This document shows, in pieces, positions 29,464 through 39,571 of a DNA stretch of 64,000 nucleotides. The stretch lies in the NCBI GenBank assembly GCA_018656865.1, contig JABHYO010000031.1, positions 1 to 64,000 of the forward strand, written 5' to 3'. This DNA is from Gammaproteobacteria bacterium (GTDB taxonomy: Bacteria > Pseudomonadota > Gammaproteobacteria > Pseudomonadales > Azotimanducaceae). The notes under the pieces were generated by a model, which saw nothing but the letters and a program-made list of their open reading frames with translations, did not search any database and had not been told where the DNA came from. Numbering within the stretch: position 1 is the first letter of the stretch; each line of letters begins with the position of its first letter. The position numbers and the translations under genes were made by a program.

Positions 29464-31767
29464 TTGAGCGAGCGACAATTTGCCGAAGCGGTAATACGGT
29501 TTCGCTGGCTGATCATCTTTCTTACCCTCATGGCCTGTTTCAGTGCAGGCTACGGCGTACAGTTCATAACAATATCAACCGAGCCGCGCGACAATTTCGG
29601 TCCGGACAATCCACAACTCCAGGCTTTCGAGGATCTTGAGGAAACCTTTACGCGCGTGGAGAACCTGCTGTTTGCGATTCAGCCAAAGGAAGGCGACATC
29701 TTTACACGCGAGGTGCTTGCCGTTATTGAAGATTTGACGGAAGAAACCTGGCGTACTTCCAGCGTCAACCGTGTTGATTCCATCACCAACTATCAGCATA
29801 CGGAAGCCGATGGTGATGACCTGATTGTCAGCAACCTGGTGGAATTCCCGGCACAACTGACCGATGAAGACCTGGATCGGATCCGAAATATTGCGTTGAA
29901 CGAGCCATTGGTGGTCAATCGTCTCGTGTCGAAGGACGGTCGGATTGCGGGTATCAATATTGACCTTCACCTTGAAGAGGGCGAAAAAGATCAGAACATC
30001 GTAAAAGCCCACTGGGCCTGGGACAAGAAAGCTGAGTTGATGGAAAAGTATCCGAATCTGGATGTTTATGCCACGGGCTCGGTCATCATTTCTTCCAGCT
30101 TTTCGGAGACCGCCGTACGGGACATGACGACCCAGACACCAATGATGTACGTGTTCGTCATCATTGTGCTTGGGTTGCTGCTGAGATCGGTCACGGGAGT
30201 CGTTGGTATAGTCGTGACGACCCTTATGACCATGGCTGCGGGTATGGGCATGATCGGCTGGTTTGAAATGAGCATCGCGACCTCCGCATCTTCTATCCCG
30301 GTCATTATTCTGACCGTTGTCATCGCACATGGCGTTCACCTGATGGTGAGCTACTATCACGAGCTCCGCGATGGTGTGCCTAAGTACGAAGCGATAATTC
30401 ATGCGGTTGAAATCAATATCCAGCCGGTATTTTTGACCAGTCTTTCCACGGCAATCGGGTTTTTCAGCCTGAACCTGATGGCCGATCAGCCGCCGATTCA
30501 GCAGCTCGGTAACATTGTCGGGACGACCGTCTGCTTTGCGCTGGTGACTTCGCTGACGTTCCTGCCGGCACTGGTTTACGTCATGCCGAATCGGGTCCAA
30601 GAGAAGCCCTCGATAACTGCAGATATTATGGGTCAGTTCGCCGAGTTTGTGATTGCTAATCGCACCAGATTGCTGATCAGCAGCAGCACTGTTGCCGTGG
30701 TTCTTGTGTGCCTGGCTCCCCTCAACGTGGTGTCTGATCAGTTCAGCAAGTACTTTTCCGAGGAGCTGCCCATTCGAACCGACACGGACTTCACAGATGA
30801 GAATCTCGGTGGGCTCTACAGAATTGAATACTCTCTCGATGCTGGCATATCTCAGGGTATTTCGAATCCGGAGTATCTGAAAACCATTGACGAGTTCGCC
30901 GAGTGGTACCGGTCTCAGGAACATGTTGCTCATGTGAGTACGTACACTGACATTATTAAGCAACTGAACCAAACGTTACACGGAGGCGATGAAACCTTCT
31001 ATAGACTGCCGGAAACTCAGGAGTTATCGGCGCAGTACCTGTTGCTTTATGAACTGTCGTTGCCGTTAGGTCTCGACCTGACCAATATGCTTAGTTTCGA
31101 TAAGTCTGCTTCCCGGTTTATTGTCTCCCTACCGAGTTTGCAAACATTCCGCTTTATCGAACTGCAGGAACGTGGCAGAGCCTGGCTGGAAGAACATGCG
31201 CCGAATCTGGCTCAGGAGGGTTCGTCACTTTCGCTGATGTTCACACATATCGGCAAACGAGCCATGATTGGAGGCGTAAAGGGAGCGAGCGTAGCTCTTG
31301 TTCTGATTGCCATTGCGCTTATCTTCGCGTTTCGATCGGTGAAAATGGGTTTGATCAGCATCGTGCCTAATCTCCTGCCAGGAGCCACCGGTTTCGGGGT
31401 CTGGTATCTCCTGTCAGGCGAAATTGGAATGTCGTTGTCGATGGTGCTCAGTATCACCATGGGTATCGTTGTTGACGACACCGTGCATTTCCTCAGCAAA
31501 TACCTTCGGGCCCGCAAGACCCAGTCCGCAGAAGATGCAGTACGGTATGCCTTTCGTAGTGTTGGCGTTGCGCTCTGGGTAACAACCCTGGTTTTGGTGG
31601 TCGGATTTCTGACGCTGGCAAGTTCTGACTTCAAGCTCAATAGTGATATGGGTACGTTAGTCAGTATCGTCATTGCCATTGCGCTGGTATTCGATTTTAT
31701 CCTGCTGCCGCCACTCCTTATCCAACTGAATGCCGGTGAGTCTGAATACCAGGCGAATACCGCCTGA
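29464..31767 (+). CDS. RND/MMPL family transporter
   Basis: 767 aa, two sets of TM helices (VVIAHGVHLMVSYYHELRDG; SMVLSITMGIVVDDTVHFLSKYLRAR); TTG start. Confidence 0.92.
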   Translation: MSERQFAEAVIRFRWLIIFLTLMACFSAGYGVQFITISTEPRDNFGPDNPQLQAFEDLEETFTRVENLLFAIQPKEGDIFTREVLAVIEDLTEETWRTSSVNRVDSITNYQHTEADGDDLIVSNLVEFPAQLTDEDLDRIRNIALNEPLVVNRLVSKDGRIAGINIDLHLEEGEKDQNIVKAHWAWDKKAELMEKYPNLDVYATGSVIISSSFSETAVRDMTTQTPMMYVFVIIVLGLLLRSVTGVVGIVVTTLMTMAAGMGMIGWFEMSIATSASSIPVIILTVVIAHGVHLMVSYYHELRDGVPKYEAIIHAVEINIQPVFLTSLSTAIGFFSLNLMADQPPIQQLGNIVGTTVCFALVTSLTFLPALVYVMPNRVQEKPSITADIMGQFAEFVIANRTRLLISSSTVAVVLVCLAPLNVVSDQFSKYFSEELPIRTDTDFTDENLGGLYRIEYSLDAGISQGISNPEYLKTIDEFAEWYRSQEHVAHVSTYTDIIKQLNQTLHGGDETFYRLPETQELSAQYLLLYELSLPLGLDLTNMLSFDKSASRFIVSLPSLQTFRFIELQERGRAWLEEHAPNLAQEGSSLSLMFTHIGKRAMIGGVKGASVALVLIAIALIFAFRSVKMGLISIVPNLLPGATGFGVWYLLSGEIGMSLSMVLSITMGIVVDDTVHFLSKYLRARKTQSAEDAVRYAFRSVGVALWVTTLVLVVGFLTLASSDFKLNSDMGTLVSIVIAIALVFDFILLPPLLIQLNAGESEYQANTA

Positions 31768-31772
31768 TCTCA

Positions 31773-33998
31773 CTAGGTCTTGACGACACTCAGTTCCGCC
31801 TGGTTTTCGCCATAGCCATGATAATCATAGTAATCCTGATAGCGCCCATAGTTGTGAGCAGCCTCCAGATCAATTTGATTGAGCAGAACGCCGGCTATTT
31901 CCGTATCGATACTGGAAAATCTATTCAGACAATTTCTGATTACAGGCACTGGAACTTCATTGGCCTTGCTGACGAAAATAATTGAGTCGACCTGCGTTGA
32001 CAGAACATAGGCGTCACTGACCGATATACAGGGGGGTGAATCGATAATGACATTGTCATACCGGTTTCCCAGTTCCTCCATTAGCTGTGTGAACTGCAGG
32101 GAAGAAAGCAATTCAAGCGGTTTGATAGTTCTTGAGCCTGAAAATATTACGTCTATGTTCTTGTCGGGGAAATGCTGAATAGCTTCATCCAGTGTAACCG
32201 TATTGGCAATGACATCTGCTAAGCCGGGGAATCTGTGATTGGATGTGTTGAGTATCCGTTCAAGCGATGGCTTGCGTAGATCTCCATCAATGATGACAAC
32301 CTTGCTGGTCTGCCCGAATGCAGCAGCGAGACTCAGCGAAACGGAGGTTTTCCCCTCTGAACTCTGGCTTGAAGTGATAAGGAAGTTGTTAGCGTTTTTC
32401 TGGCTAAGAGTCGATAGCGTGATTGAGGTGCGGACAGTTCTCAATGCTTCAGAAAATCGGGACTCGGGATTGTTGAGATATTCGTCCAGGGTCATTCCGG
32501 GCTTCTGAGCTTCATTTTTAATCAGAGGTAGATATCCCAACAGTGGTACACCCAGTTTTTTCTCGACATCGTCACCGGTACTGATGGTGTTGCTGGTGAG
32601 TTCGAACAGCAGGCCGATGCCTACTGCGAAACCAAAACTTAGTAGCAAGGCGACAAAACCGGCTCTGGAAAGGGGAGTTCGCTGTCCGTGCTTTGGGACT
32701 ACAGCTGGATCGGCAACCCAGAGATTGTCGTTACGGACTGGGCCCGACGCACCATCCTGGTTCAACCTCTCCAGGAAGATGGCATAAACTTGACGCTTCG
32801 CTTCTACTTCCTGTGTCAGTTCGTTGAACTCGAAACCTTTTCGGCCCTGTTCCTGTTTTCGGTCACGGACACCGTTTAGGGTCTGTTCGGCGGCAACTTC
32901 CAGTTTTCTGGTTAATTCATATTCGCTACGAATACCTTCAATGATGTCTCTCACCTGGTTGTTAAGCGCTCGGGTTGCTGACTGGATCTCAGACTCAAGC
33001 GCTATCATTTTGTTGTGTCTTGACCCATAACGTTTGCTTAGTTCGCCTCTCCGTTGGTTCAGCGTAAAAAGATCCGATTGGATCTCAGAAATACTGGAGT
33101 GGTTGGAAATCGCAGGCAGGTTCTCCCAGGACTTCCTGGATCCGTTGATGTTTCTTACCTGCTGATAAAGACTTTCCTGCCGCAGCCTGTTTTCTCTGGC
33201 TTCGAAAAAACGATTTGATAGCGATGTCAGTTCCTGATCCAATTCGTTTTGCCCCGATGAATTGGTGAGGATATTTTCTTCTTCCCTGTAATCCTGAAGG
33301 CGCTGTTCTGCTAGCCTCAGATCTTCCCTCAGGATGGAGAGTCGATCAGTCAGAAACTGCTGGTTCTTCTTCGCGTTCTCTATCTCGTTTTCAAAAACGA
33401 GATTCATGTACTTGTCTGCCATGATATTTGCCGTTTTGGCCGACAGTTCTGGGTGTGTCGTCTGTACTGTGACATTGAGCAGATTCGAGTACTCCCTGCC
33501 TAGTGGTTTGGCAATGGAAATCAAAGTGCCGAGTTCCCATGCGGCGGATGCAATCTGCTCTTCTTCCGAAGTGTCGTAGAGCTCTACTTTTTCCGCCTTC
33601 AGAGTTGCAAGCCAGTCTTTGACGATCGCCGCGATACCGGCGTCGAACGATGCAGGTGTCAGCTTTTCCACCTTATGCAGATCCAATTCGCGTACGACCT
33701 GCCTCAGCAGTTTCTTGCTTTGAAGAACACCTATCTGCGTATCCTGAAATTTGTCATCGTCCGAGAACATCCATTTTTCAAAACTGAACATGGCAAGATC
33801 GTTTGGTGCGATATGCAGGGTAACTGTCGCTAAATATGCGGGCGCCTGGGATTGCACGTACAGGACTGAAAGCAGCACGCTGGCAAAACAGAATCCGACG
33901 ATTGTTCGGTAGTTCTTGAGGAGAACCGTTCGAATCAGGTCGATATAGTATCGATAGTCGATGATATCGTCATCGTAGAATTCAGCCGGGGTTGACAT
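31773..33998 (-). CDS. Polysaccharide biosynthesis tyrosine autokinase (Wzc-like)
   Basis: N-terminal Wzz domain, Walker A SSQSSEGKTSVSLSLAAAFG, VIIDGDLRKP, Tyr-rich tail YGRYQDYYDYHGYG. Confidence 0.93.
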   Translation of the reverse strand: MSTPAEFYDDDIIDYRYYIDLIRTVLLKNYRTIVGFCFASVLLSVLYVQSQAPAYLATVTLHIAPNDLAMFSFEKWMFSDDDKFQDTQIGVLQSKKLLRQVVRELDLHKVEKLTPASFDAGIAAIVKDWLATLKAEKVELYDTSEEEQIASAAWELGTLISIAKPLGREYSNLLNVTVQTTHPELSAKTANIMADKYMNLVFENEIENAKKNQQFLTDRLSILREDLRLAEQRLQDYREEENILTNSSGQNELDQELTSLSNRFFEARENRLRQESLYQQVRNINGSRKSWENLPAISNHSSISEIQSDLFTLNQRRGELSKRYGSRHNKMIALESEIQSATRALNNQVRDIIEGIRSEYELTRKLEVAAEQTLNGVRDRKQEQGRKGFEFNELTQEVEAKRQVYAIFLERLNQDGASGPVRNDNLWVADPAVVPKHGQRTPLSRAGFVALLLSFGFAVGIGLLFELTSNTISTGDDVEKKLGVPLLGYLPLIKNEAQKPGMTLDEYLNNPESRFSEALRTVRTSITLSTLSQKNANNFLITSSQSSEGKTSVSLSLAAAFGQTSKVVIIDGDLRKPSLERILNTSNHRFPGLADVIANTVTLDEAIQHFPDKNIDVIFSGSRTIKPLELLSSLQFTQLMEELGNRYDNVIIDSPPCISVSDAYVLSTQVDSIIFVSKANEVPVPVIRNCLNRFSSIDTEIAGVLLNQIDLEAAHNYGRYQDYYDYHGYGENQAELSVVKT

Positions 33999-34001
33999 GG
34001 G

Positions 34002-34538
34002 CTAGAACAGACCTTCGAGTATGGTCACAGTATCGCCGGGCCTGACCGGTGTATTATTGTTTGCAGCATTGGCTTTGCCCTTACCTTCACGGAGGATTTC
34101 GTACTTGGACGATGAGGCCCATTCGGTAGAGCCCCCGGCGAGCGTAATGGCCTGCTTTACCGTTAATCCGGGCTGATAGGCGTAGCCCCCTGGGTTTTTT
34201 ACCTCGCCATCTATGTAAAAGTCGCGGTAATTCAAGATGGATACGTTGACGCTGGGATTAATCAGGATGTCCTGAAGGAGTCCGGTTGTGATTTCATTCT
34301 TCAGTTTCTTGACGGTCTTACCATTGGCTTCCATCGCGCCAAGGTAGGGAAAGTCGAAAGCGCCGCTCTCGTCCAGTTTCAGAGTCATGGAAAGATCGTC
34401 TTCTTCGTAAACCTTGATGCTAATTTCATCGCCCGCCCCAAGGCGATATTCAGAATCCGCCAGCAGTTCAAAGGGCAATATCATTGCCGACAGAAATAAA
34501 ACAAGGGCGCAGGTCATGCTATTCATCGTAAACCTCAC
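34002..34538 (-). CDS. Polysaccharide export protein (Wza-like, SLBB)
   Basis: YRLGAGDEISIKVYEEDDLSMTLKLDESGAFDFPYLG...FYIDGEVKNPGGYAYQPGLTVKQAITLAGG. Confidence 0.93.
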   Translation of the reverse strand: MRFTMNSMTCALVLFLSAMILPFELLADSEYRLGAGDEISIKVYEEDDLSMTLKLDESGAFDFPYLGAMEANGKTVKKLKNEITTGLLQDILINPSVNVSILNYRDFYIDGEVKNPGGYAYQPGLTVKQAITLAGGSTEWASSSKYEILREGKGKANAANNNTPVRPGDTVTILEGLF

Positions 34539-34630
34539 GTTGGTAGTTTACCCAGTTTGTCAGCACAATGCATAACGTCAGCTGAACCTGGTTAGCCTTT
34601 TGAATTCATGGGGTTAGAGCCAGAGGTAGG

Positions 34631-36127
34631 CTAGAGGGAGTAGTCGGTCCTGAATGTGAGTGTGCGTCGTATCAGGTCGTTTCTCAATGTGGAGTCGTGG
34701 CGGGTGAAGGCGCCGTCCAGAACAAATTTAAGTTTGTCGCTGAGGCGATAGGCTGCAGAGATAACGAGTTGCTGCGCCTTATCACTACCGCCGGTGCCAC
34801 CGATGACCGAGGTATCGCGATAGGTATATGAAGCTTCGGTGCTGAGTTTATCCGACCAGGCTTCGCTCCAGCCTGTTGTTATCCAGTCACGAACATTAAA
34901 TTGCTCGGCATCCTTGAGTTGTTCGGTGCTCGCCACTTCGTAGACTTCGCGTCCGGTTTCAAATTTGACCGTTGTTTTTCGTCTGAGTGCCCACTCCATA
35001 GATCCCCGCCAGACGGATTCCTGTATGGAGGCATTGGCGACGTCACCATCGAACTTCTTACCCTCGTAACCGACGCGGATTCTCGCTCGGATGCGTCGAC
35101 CGAAAATCAGGTCAGGTCCGGCGAGCGCCCGATAGTGATTGTTGTCGAGAAAGCGACCATCGTAGTCAAAGTGCTGGTAGTGGCCTTCGGCAACCCAGGC
35201 CAATTGCCGCCTTGCCTGCCAGGCAAACTCACCGCCCATACTTTGTCGGTCAAGGCTGTAGCCTTCACTGAAAACATCTGGTGTATCCACGTCAGAGGCT
35301 TCGGTGGTGTAGTACAGGTTGTACCGGGATCTGTCCTTCGGTGAACCGCGCCTGTAGGCCACGTTTACGAGACGGCGGTTCTGCTGCAATTCTTCCGATT
35401 GCAGCGTGGAGTCGAAGTCTTCGATAGGATCCTGCCCATTGCGATCGTGGGTCCTGGCCACAATGGATGAGGCGCTAAACTCACTTTCACGGTTAATTTT
35501 CAGTTTGTAGTCGACGTTGACAGTATGGTCGTTGAGCGTGGTCTTCTGGTTATCTAAATAACGCCGCCTGTTGTAGTCATAGGTAGCGGTCAGATTCCAT
35601 TTGCGACGGTCGTGGGTGTACCGGAAGGTGGGATTAACCGAGACCAGCAGGTTAGAGGTGTCATCGTCACCTGAGGCAGAGATGTCGTCCTGTCGGATTG
35701 ATGATGTGATCTTTGGTACGAACCGGCGAACCTCTCCAGAGAATTCCTGAACCCTGTCGACGATTCTGTCTCTCAGCGTTGCCTCAGCAATTAGCTGCCC
35801 CGGAATTTCCTCCTCGGCCATGGTGAAAGGAGGCAGTGCCTCGTATCGTTTTTCCAGGGCTAGATAAAGAGGGTCTGGATGGCTTTGGATCAGCCCGTTA
35901 AAAGCGAGGCGACCATCGAAATTAGTGGCTGATTCCGTTTCGGAACGACTGGAGATAACATCGTCCAGGGCCAGTCGGATCTTGCCCCTGGGAACAGCCT
36001 CGGCATTAGCGTTGGCCATCGCGAGACCGATGGCGGAGGCTAGCACCGCTTTCTTTAGCTTGTTCCGAGGACCAGGCATATCGTGTTCAGGACCCTTCGC
36101 GTCATTCCACTTTTTTGGGCACATCAA
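34631..36127 (-). CDS. Outer-membrane beta-barrel protein of exopolysaccharide export locus
   Basis: Repeated amphipathic strands, terminal ...LRNDLIRRTLTFRTDYSL; adjacent to Wza/Wzc. True start may be M at about 36079. Confidence 0.75.
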   Translation of the reverse strand: MMCPKKWNDAKGPEHDMPGPRNKLKKAVLASAIGLAMANANAEAVPRGKIRLALDDVISSRSETESATNFDGRLAFNGLIQSHPDPLYLALEKRYEALPPFTMAEEEIPGQLIAEATLRDRIVDRVQEFSGEVRRFVPKITSSIRQDDISASGDDDTSNLLVSVNPTFRYTHDRRKWNLTATYDYNRRRYLDNQKTTLNDHTVNVDYKLKINRESEFSASSIVARTHDRNGQDPIEDFDSTLQSEELQQNRRLVNVAYRRGSPKDRSRYNLYYTTEASDVDTPDVFSEGYSLDRQSMGGEFAWQARRQLAWVAEGHYQHFDYDGRFLDNNHYRALAGPDLIFGRRIRARIRVGYEGKKFDGDVANASIQESVWRGSMEWALRRKTTVKFETGREVYEVASTEQLKDAEQFNVRDWITTGWSEAWSDKLSTEASYTYRDTSVIGGTGGSDKAQQLVISAAYRLSDKLKFVLDGAFTRHDSTLRNDLIRRTLTFRTDYSL

Positions 36128-36254
36128 ACGCCTGCCGTGCTTTTCATGCAGGCATACCCCTACAAAAGTTAGTTTAGCTGAAGAAACCTATATAAATGTA
36201 TGAATTTGTAGGATTTTGATTGCAGTTTGTTACAAGATAGACGGTAAAATTCGG

Positions 36255-36276
36255 CGAATAAGCGGCAATTTATTCG
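36255..36276. other. Stem-loop CGAATAA-(8)-TTATTCG in the intergenic region upstream of the export trio
   Basis: Seven-bp perfect stem; could be a terminator for the minus-strand 36341 gene or an operator. Confidence 0.4.
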
Positions 36277-36340
36277 TGCATTTTCTGTTTTTCGATCGGA
36301 TATGCCAATAAATATCCCGGTTTTGATAGATAATATGGAT

Positions 36341-36781
36341 TTATCGAAGGACTTCTTCCTTCCAGATTCTCAATTCTCCCTCTTCTCTCAGCAGAAAGAG
36401 CCGTTTTCTGACCTCATCCTCATAGGTGGCTGATTGATATTGCTGCTTAAAGATGACATCGAATATACCGGAGTTCTCCAGCCCCATACTCTCAAGTTTC
36501 AGGTTTATCTCAACAGATTTTTCCGGTGCGATCCGGGCGCGTCTATGCTGTACCCATTCAGGTCGGCTCAGACCTTCTCTGGGAGATCTGGAACGCGTAT
36601 AGAGAGTGAGATAGGTCTCGATGTCCCCCTCACCCCAGGCACGTACCCACTGGCGCAGGAATTGTTTGACTTCACCGGCATGACACTGGAGTAGTTCTTC
36701 CGTAGTACCGGAACAGATGTCAGAAGCCTGAACGTAGGCAGCGAACAAGGTCATCACAAGAATCGAGAACGTCTTTTTCAT
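36341..36781 (-). CDS. Secreted Cds6/NTF2-like domain protein (as found C-terminal in L,D-transpeptidase-type proteins)
   Basis: Signal peptide; VRAWGEGDIETYLTLYTRSRSPREGLSRPEWVQHRRARI...EEVLR. Confidence 0.7.
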   Translation of the reverse strand: MKKTFSILVMTLFAAYVQASDICSGTTEELLQCHAGEVKQFLRQWVRAWGEGDIETYLTLYTRSRSPREGLSRPEWVQHRRARIAPEKSVEINLKLESMGLENSGIFDVIFKQQYQSATYEDEVRKRLFLLREEGELRIWKEEVLR

Positions 36782-38421
36782 CAGGCTGTGCGGAGGTCGG
36801 GCAATTGGTAACTCTGCTCGTCCAACTGTGCTCTTATTGTCTTCTTGTCGATTTTACCAGTTGACGTCAGTGGGATGGTATCGACAAAAATTACATCATC
36901 AGGTAACTGCCATTTGGCGAATAACTCAGCACAGTGTTCAAGAATCAGTTCTTTGGTGACGTTGGCTCCCTCGATGAGTATGACCAGTGCGACCGGCCGT
37001 TCGTCCCATTTGGGATGGGGTTGGGCCACAACTGCGGCCTGAACGACACCTTCCAGTGCGACGATGTGGTTTTCAAGATCGACGGAGGAAATCCATTCAC
37101 CGCCAGATTTAATCAGGTCCTTGGATCTGTCGGCGATGATCAGGTATTGCTCAGCATCGATCCTAGCGACATCCCCGGTAACCAGCCAACCATCATGGAA
37201 TTTGTCAGGTTGCGGGTCATTGTAGTACTCGGCACAGATCCATGGTCCTCGAATGAGCAACTCTCCTACGGCTTCTCCATCGTGGGGCAATTTGTTCCAG
37301 TGTTCATCGACGATTTCAATTTCGAGCCCCGGCATCAGCAGGCCGGCCTTGGCTATGTTTTCAAATTGTTGATCTTCTGTCAGGTTGATATGCGATCGTT
37401 TTGCCACCTTACGGCTTAGAGATCCAAGGGGGTTGGTTTCCGTCATACCCCAGCCCTGAATCATTTCGACACCAAGTTCTTCTGCATACCATCGCATCAG
37501 AGAAAGCGGTGGTGCACTACCCCCACAGGTCAGTCTCGACAGGTTACTTAGGTCGTATTTGTCCGGATTGTTCTCGACTATCCCTTTAATTCCCTGCCAA
37601 ATCGTCGGGACACCAGCCGAGAGAGTGACTTCTTCGGTCGCCATCAATCCTATCAGGCGTTCAGGATCCATAAAACGATGCGGCATAATCTGCTTGCATC
37701 CGAGCATGGACGCCGCAAAAGGCAATCCCCAGCCCATAGCGTGGAACATCGGAACGATCCCGCAGACCGCGTCCCTAGCCGAAAGATTCATGGAATCTGT
37801 CATAGCCTGGGTAATGGTATGAAGATACGTGGATCGATTTGTATACATAACCCCTTTGGGCTTGCCTGTGGTGCCGCTTGTGTAACAAAGACCCATAGGA
37901 GAATTTTCGTCTATTTCCGGCCAGGCGTATTCTGTGTCGTGACCTGCGATGAAGTCCTCGTAGTCAACCTGGTTGGGGAAGCTCGATTCACCGCCTTCAC
38001 CATGGCGGGAAATCACCAGAAGTTCGACGGTCGGAATCTTGTCTATAATCGGCTCAAGCAGGGCCAGCAGATCTTCGTCGACGAAAATAATGCGATCGCC
38101 GGCGTGGTTGATGATGTACTCAAGATCATGTGGGCTGAGCCGAATATTGAGTGTGTGCAGAACACAGCCCATGGATGGTACACCCTGGTACAACTCGAGG
38201 TGGCGATAGTTGTTCCACATAAAGCTGCCGATGCGATCACCGATCTCGATGCCATGTCCGGCGAGAGCCCCGGCCATTTGTGCTGCTCGTGCTGCTGTGG
38301 CTCCCAGGGTCTGGCGATGGGTGCCGTCTGCAAGCAGTGTCACTATCTCGACGTTTGGATCCAGTTTTGCACCACGGCCGAGAATGCGTGAAAGCAGAAG
38401 AGGTGTTTGTTGCATTGTCAT
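36781..38421 (-). CDS. Long-chain-fatty-acid--CoA ligase (AMP-binding)
   Basis: LCYTSGTTGKPKGVMYTNRS; GWLVTGDVARIDAEQYLIIADRSKDLIKSGGEWISSVDLEN; likely start MTMQQTPLL at 38421 inside ORF to 38532. Confidence 0.94.
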   Translation of the reverse strand: MTMQQTPLLLSRILGRGAKLDPNVEIVTLLADGTHRQTLGATAARAAQMAGALAGHGIEIGDRIGSFMWNNYRHLELYQGVPSMGCVLHTLNIRLSPHDLEYIINHAGDRIIFVDEDLLALLEPIIDKIPTVELLVISRHGEGGESSFPNQVDYEDFIAGHDTEYAWPEIDENSPMGLCYTSGTTGKPKGVMYTNRSTYLHTITQAMTDSMNLSARDAVCGIVPMFHAMGWGLPFAASMLGCKQIMPHRFMDPERLIGLMATEEVTLSAGVPTIWQGIKGIVENNPDKYDLSNLSRLTCGGSAPPLSLMRWYAEELGVEMIQGWGMTETNPLGSLSRKVAKRSHINLTEDQQFENIAKAGLLMPGLEIEIVDEHWNKLPHDGEAVGELLIRGPWICAEYYNDPQPDKFHDGWLVTGDVARIDAEQYLIIADRSKDLIKSGGEWISSVDLENHIVALEGVVQAAVVAQPHPKWDERPVALVILIEGANVTKELILEHCAELFAKWQLPDDVIFVDTIPLTSTGKIDKKTIRAQLDEQSYQLPDLRTA

Positions 38422-38476
38422 ATTTGTTGTCCTTTCCTGCGGATAGTCCCCTGGGCTTTGACCGGCGCTAGGATAA

Positions 38477-39373
38477 CTAAAAATGCTGCATTTTTCTCTG
38501 GTGGTGCCAGGTTTCCACTGAGAAGACGACAAGCGCCACCCAAATGAAACCGAAGCTGATCATTCTGCCCATGTCGAACGGTTCTCCGTAGAGGTAAATT
38601 GCCAGAACAAGTGACATGGATGGTGAAATGTACTGGAGGAGTCCGATAGCAACGAGGGAGAGGCGCTTAACAGCGGCTGCAAAGCAGAGCAGTGGGAAAG
38701 CAGTGACAAGGCCGCCCAGCATCAGCAGTCCATCTATTGCATGATCGTCACCGAACGTCAGCACACCCTGTGCCAGTGACCAGATGAGGTAGGTGAGGGC
38801 GAAGGGTACGATCATTGCAGTTTCGATGGCGAGACCGGCTACAGCATGGAGGTTGAGGCTTTTTCTGAACAGACCATAGAAACCGAAAGTGAAGGCGAGA
38901 CCGAGTGCCAGCCAGGGTATTGCCCCGAACAACAGCAGCTGCAGAATAATTCCAGATGCGGCGATCATCACGGCAATCCACTGCAGCGGGCGCATATGCT
39001 CTTTAAGAAAGACAACACCCAGAAACAGGGTGACCAGCGGATTGATGAAGTAACCCAGGGCCGCCTCGGTGATCTGATTGTTCAGAACGGCGTAGATAAA
39101 CACAAGCCAGTTGAAACAAAGGAGCATGGCCGTCACCAGTATCTTCGGCAGTATCCTGAGGGGGACTTTCAGGCGGTCAAGATCGCCAGTGTAAGCAAGA
39201 ATTGCGATCAGCAGGATAAACGCCCAGATAATACGGTGGCTCAGTATCTCCTCGGCTGAAACGTGGTTGATCCACTTGAAGTAAATGGGCGAAACACCCC
39301 AGAACAGGTAAGCGCCCAGGGCGAAATAGGTTCCGTGCAGGGTCGTTCGATCAATCAAGTCGATTACCTTCAA
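38477..39373 (-). CDS. rarD: EamA family transporter RarD
   Basis: GTYFALGAYLFWGVSPIYFKWINHVSAEEILSHRIIWAF typical RarD start; 10-TM EamA composition. Confidence 0.92.
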   Translation of the reverse strand: MKVIDLIDRTTLHGTYFALGAYLFWGVSPIYFKWINHVSAEEILSHRIIWAFILLIAILAYTGDLDRLKVPLRILPKILVTAMLLCFNWLVFIYAVLNNQITEAALGYFINPLVTLFLGVVFLKEHMRPLQWIAVMIAASGIILQLLLFGAIPWLALGLAFTFGFYGLFRKSLNLHAVAGLAIETAMIVPFALTYLIWSLAQGVLTFGDDHAIDGLLMLGGLVTAFPLLCFAAAVKRLSLVAIGLLQYISPSMSLVLAIYLYGEPFDMGRMISFGFIWVALVVFSVETWHHQRKMQHF

Positions 39374-39571
39374 GGTGGTTGCAGAGCCGATTCATTAGAT
39401 GGAAGCCGCATGGTGTAAAGCAGGCGGGCAATTTAGCCATGAAATACTTCTCTGAATATATTAGCGCCAAGTATGGCCTCACCGGTTATAACGCCCAGGT
39501 AGCTGATGATTTTCGTACCGTCCACGGTTTGAGTAGTTGTGATAATCATAGTGGTCGCCCAGAATTGTCGA

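Noticed and set aside
29575-30972. 465-aa minus-strand ORF antisense to the MMPL transporter
   Set aside because: Composition (His/Arg/Asn-rich, no domain sense) is typical of a shadow ORF; the plus-strand frame is a clear RND/MMPL protein.
36255-36276. Strong intrinsic terminator
   Set aside because: AT-rich 7-bp stem without a convincing U-tract on the relevant minus strand; kept only as a stem-loop.
37678-38391. 237-aa plus-strand ORF
   Set aside because: Antisense to the AMP-binding acyl-CoA ligase.
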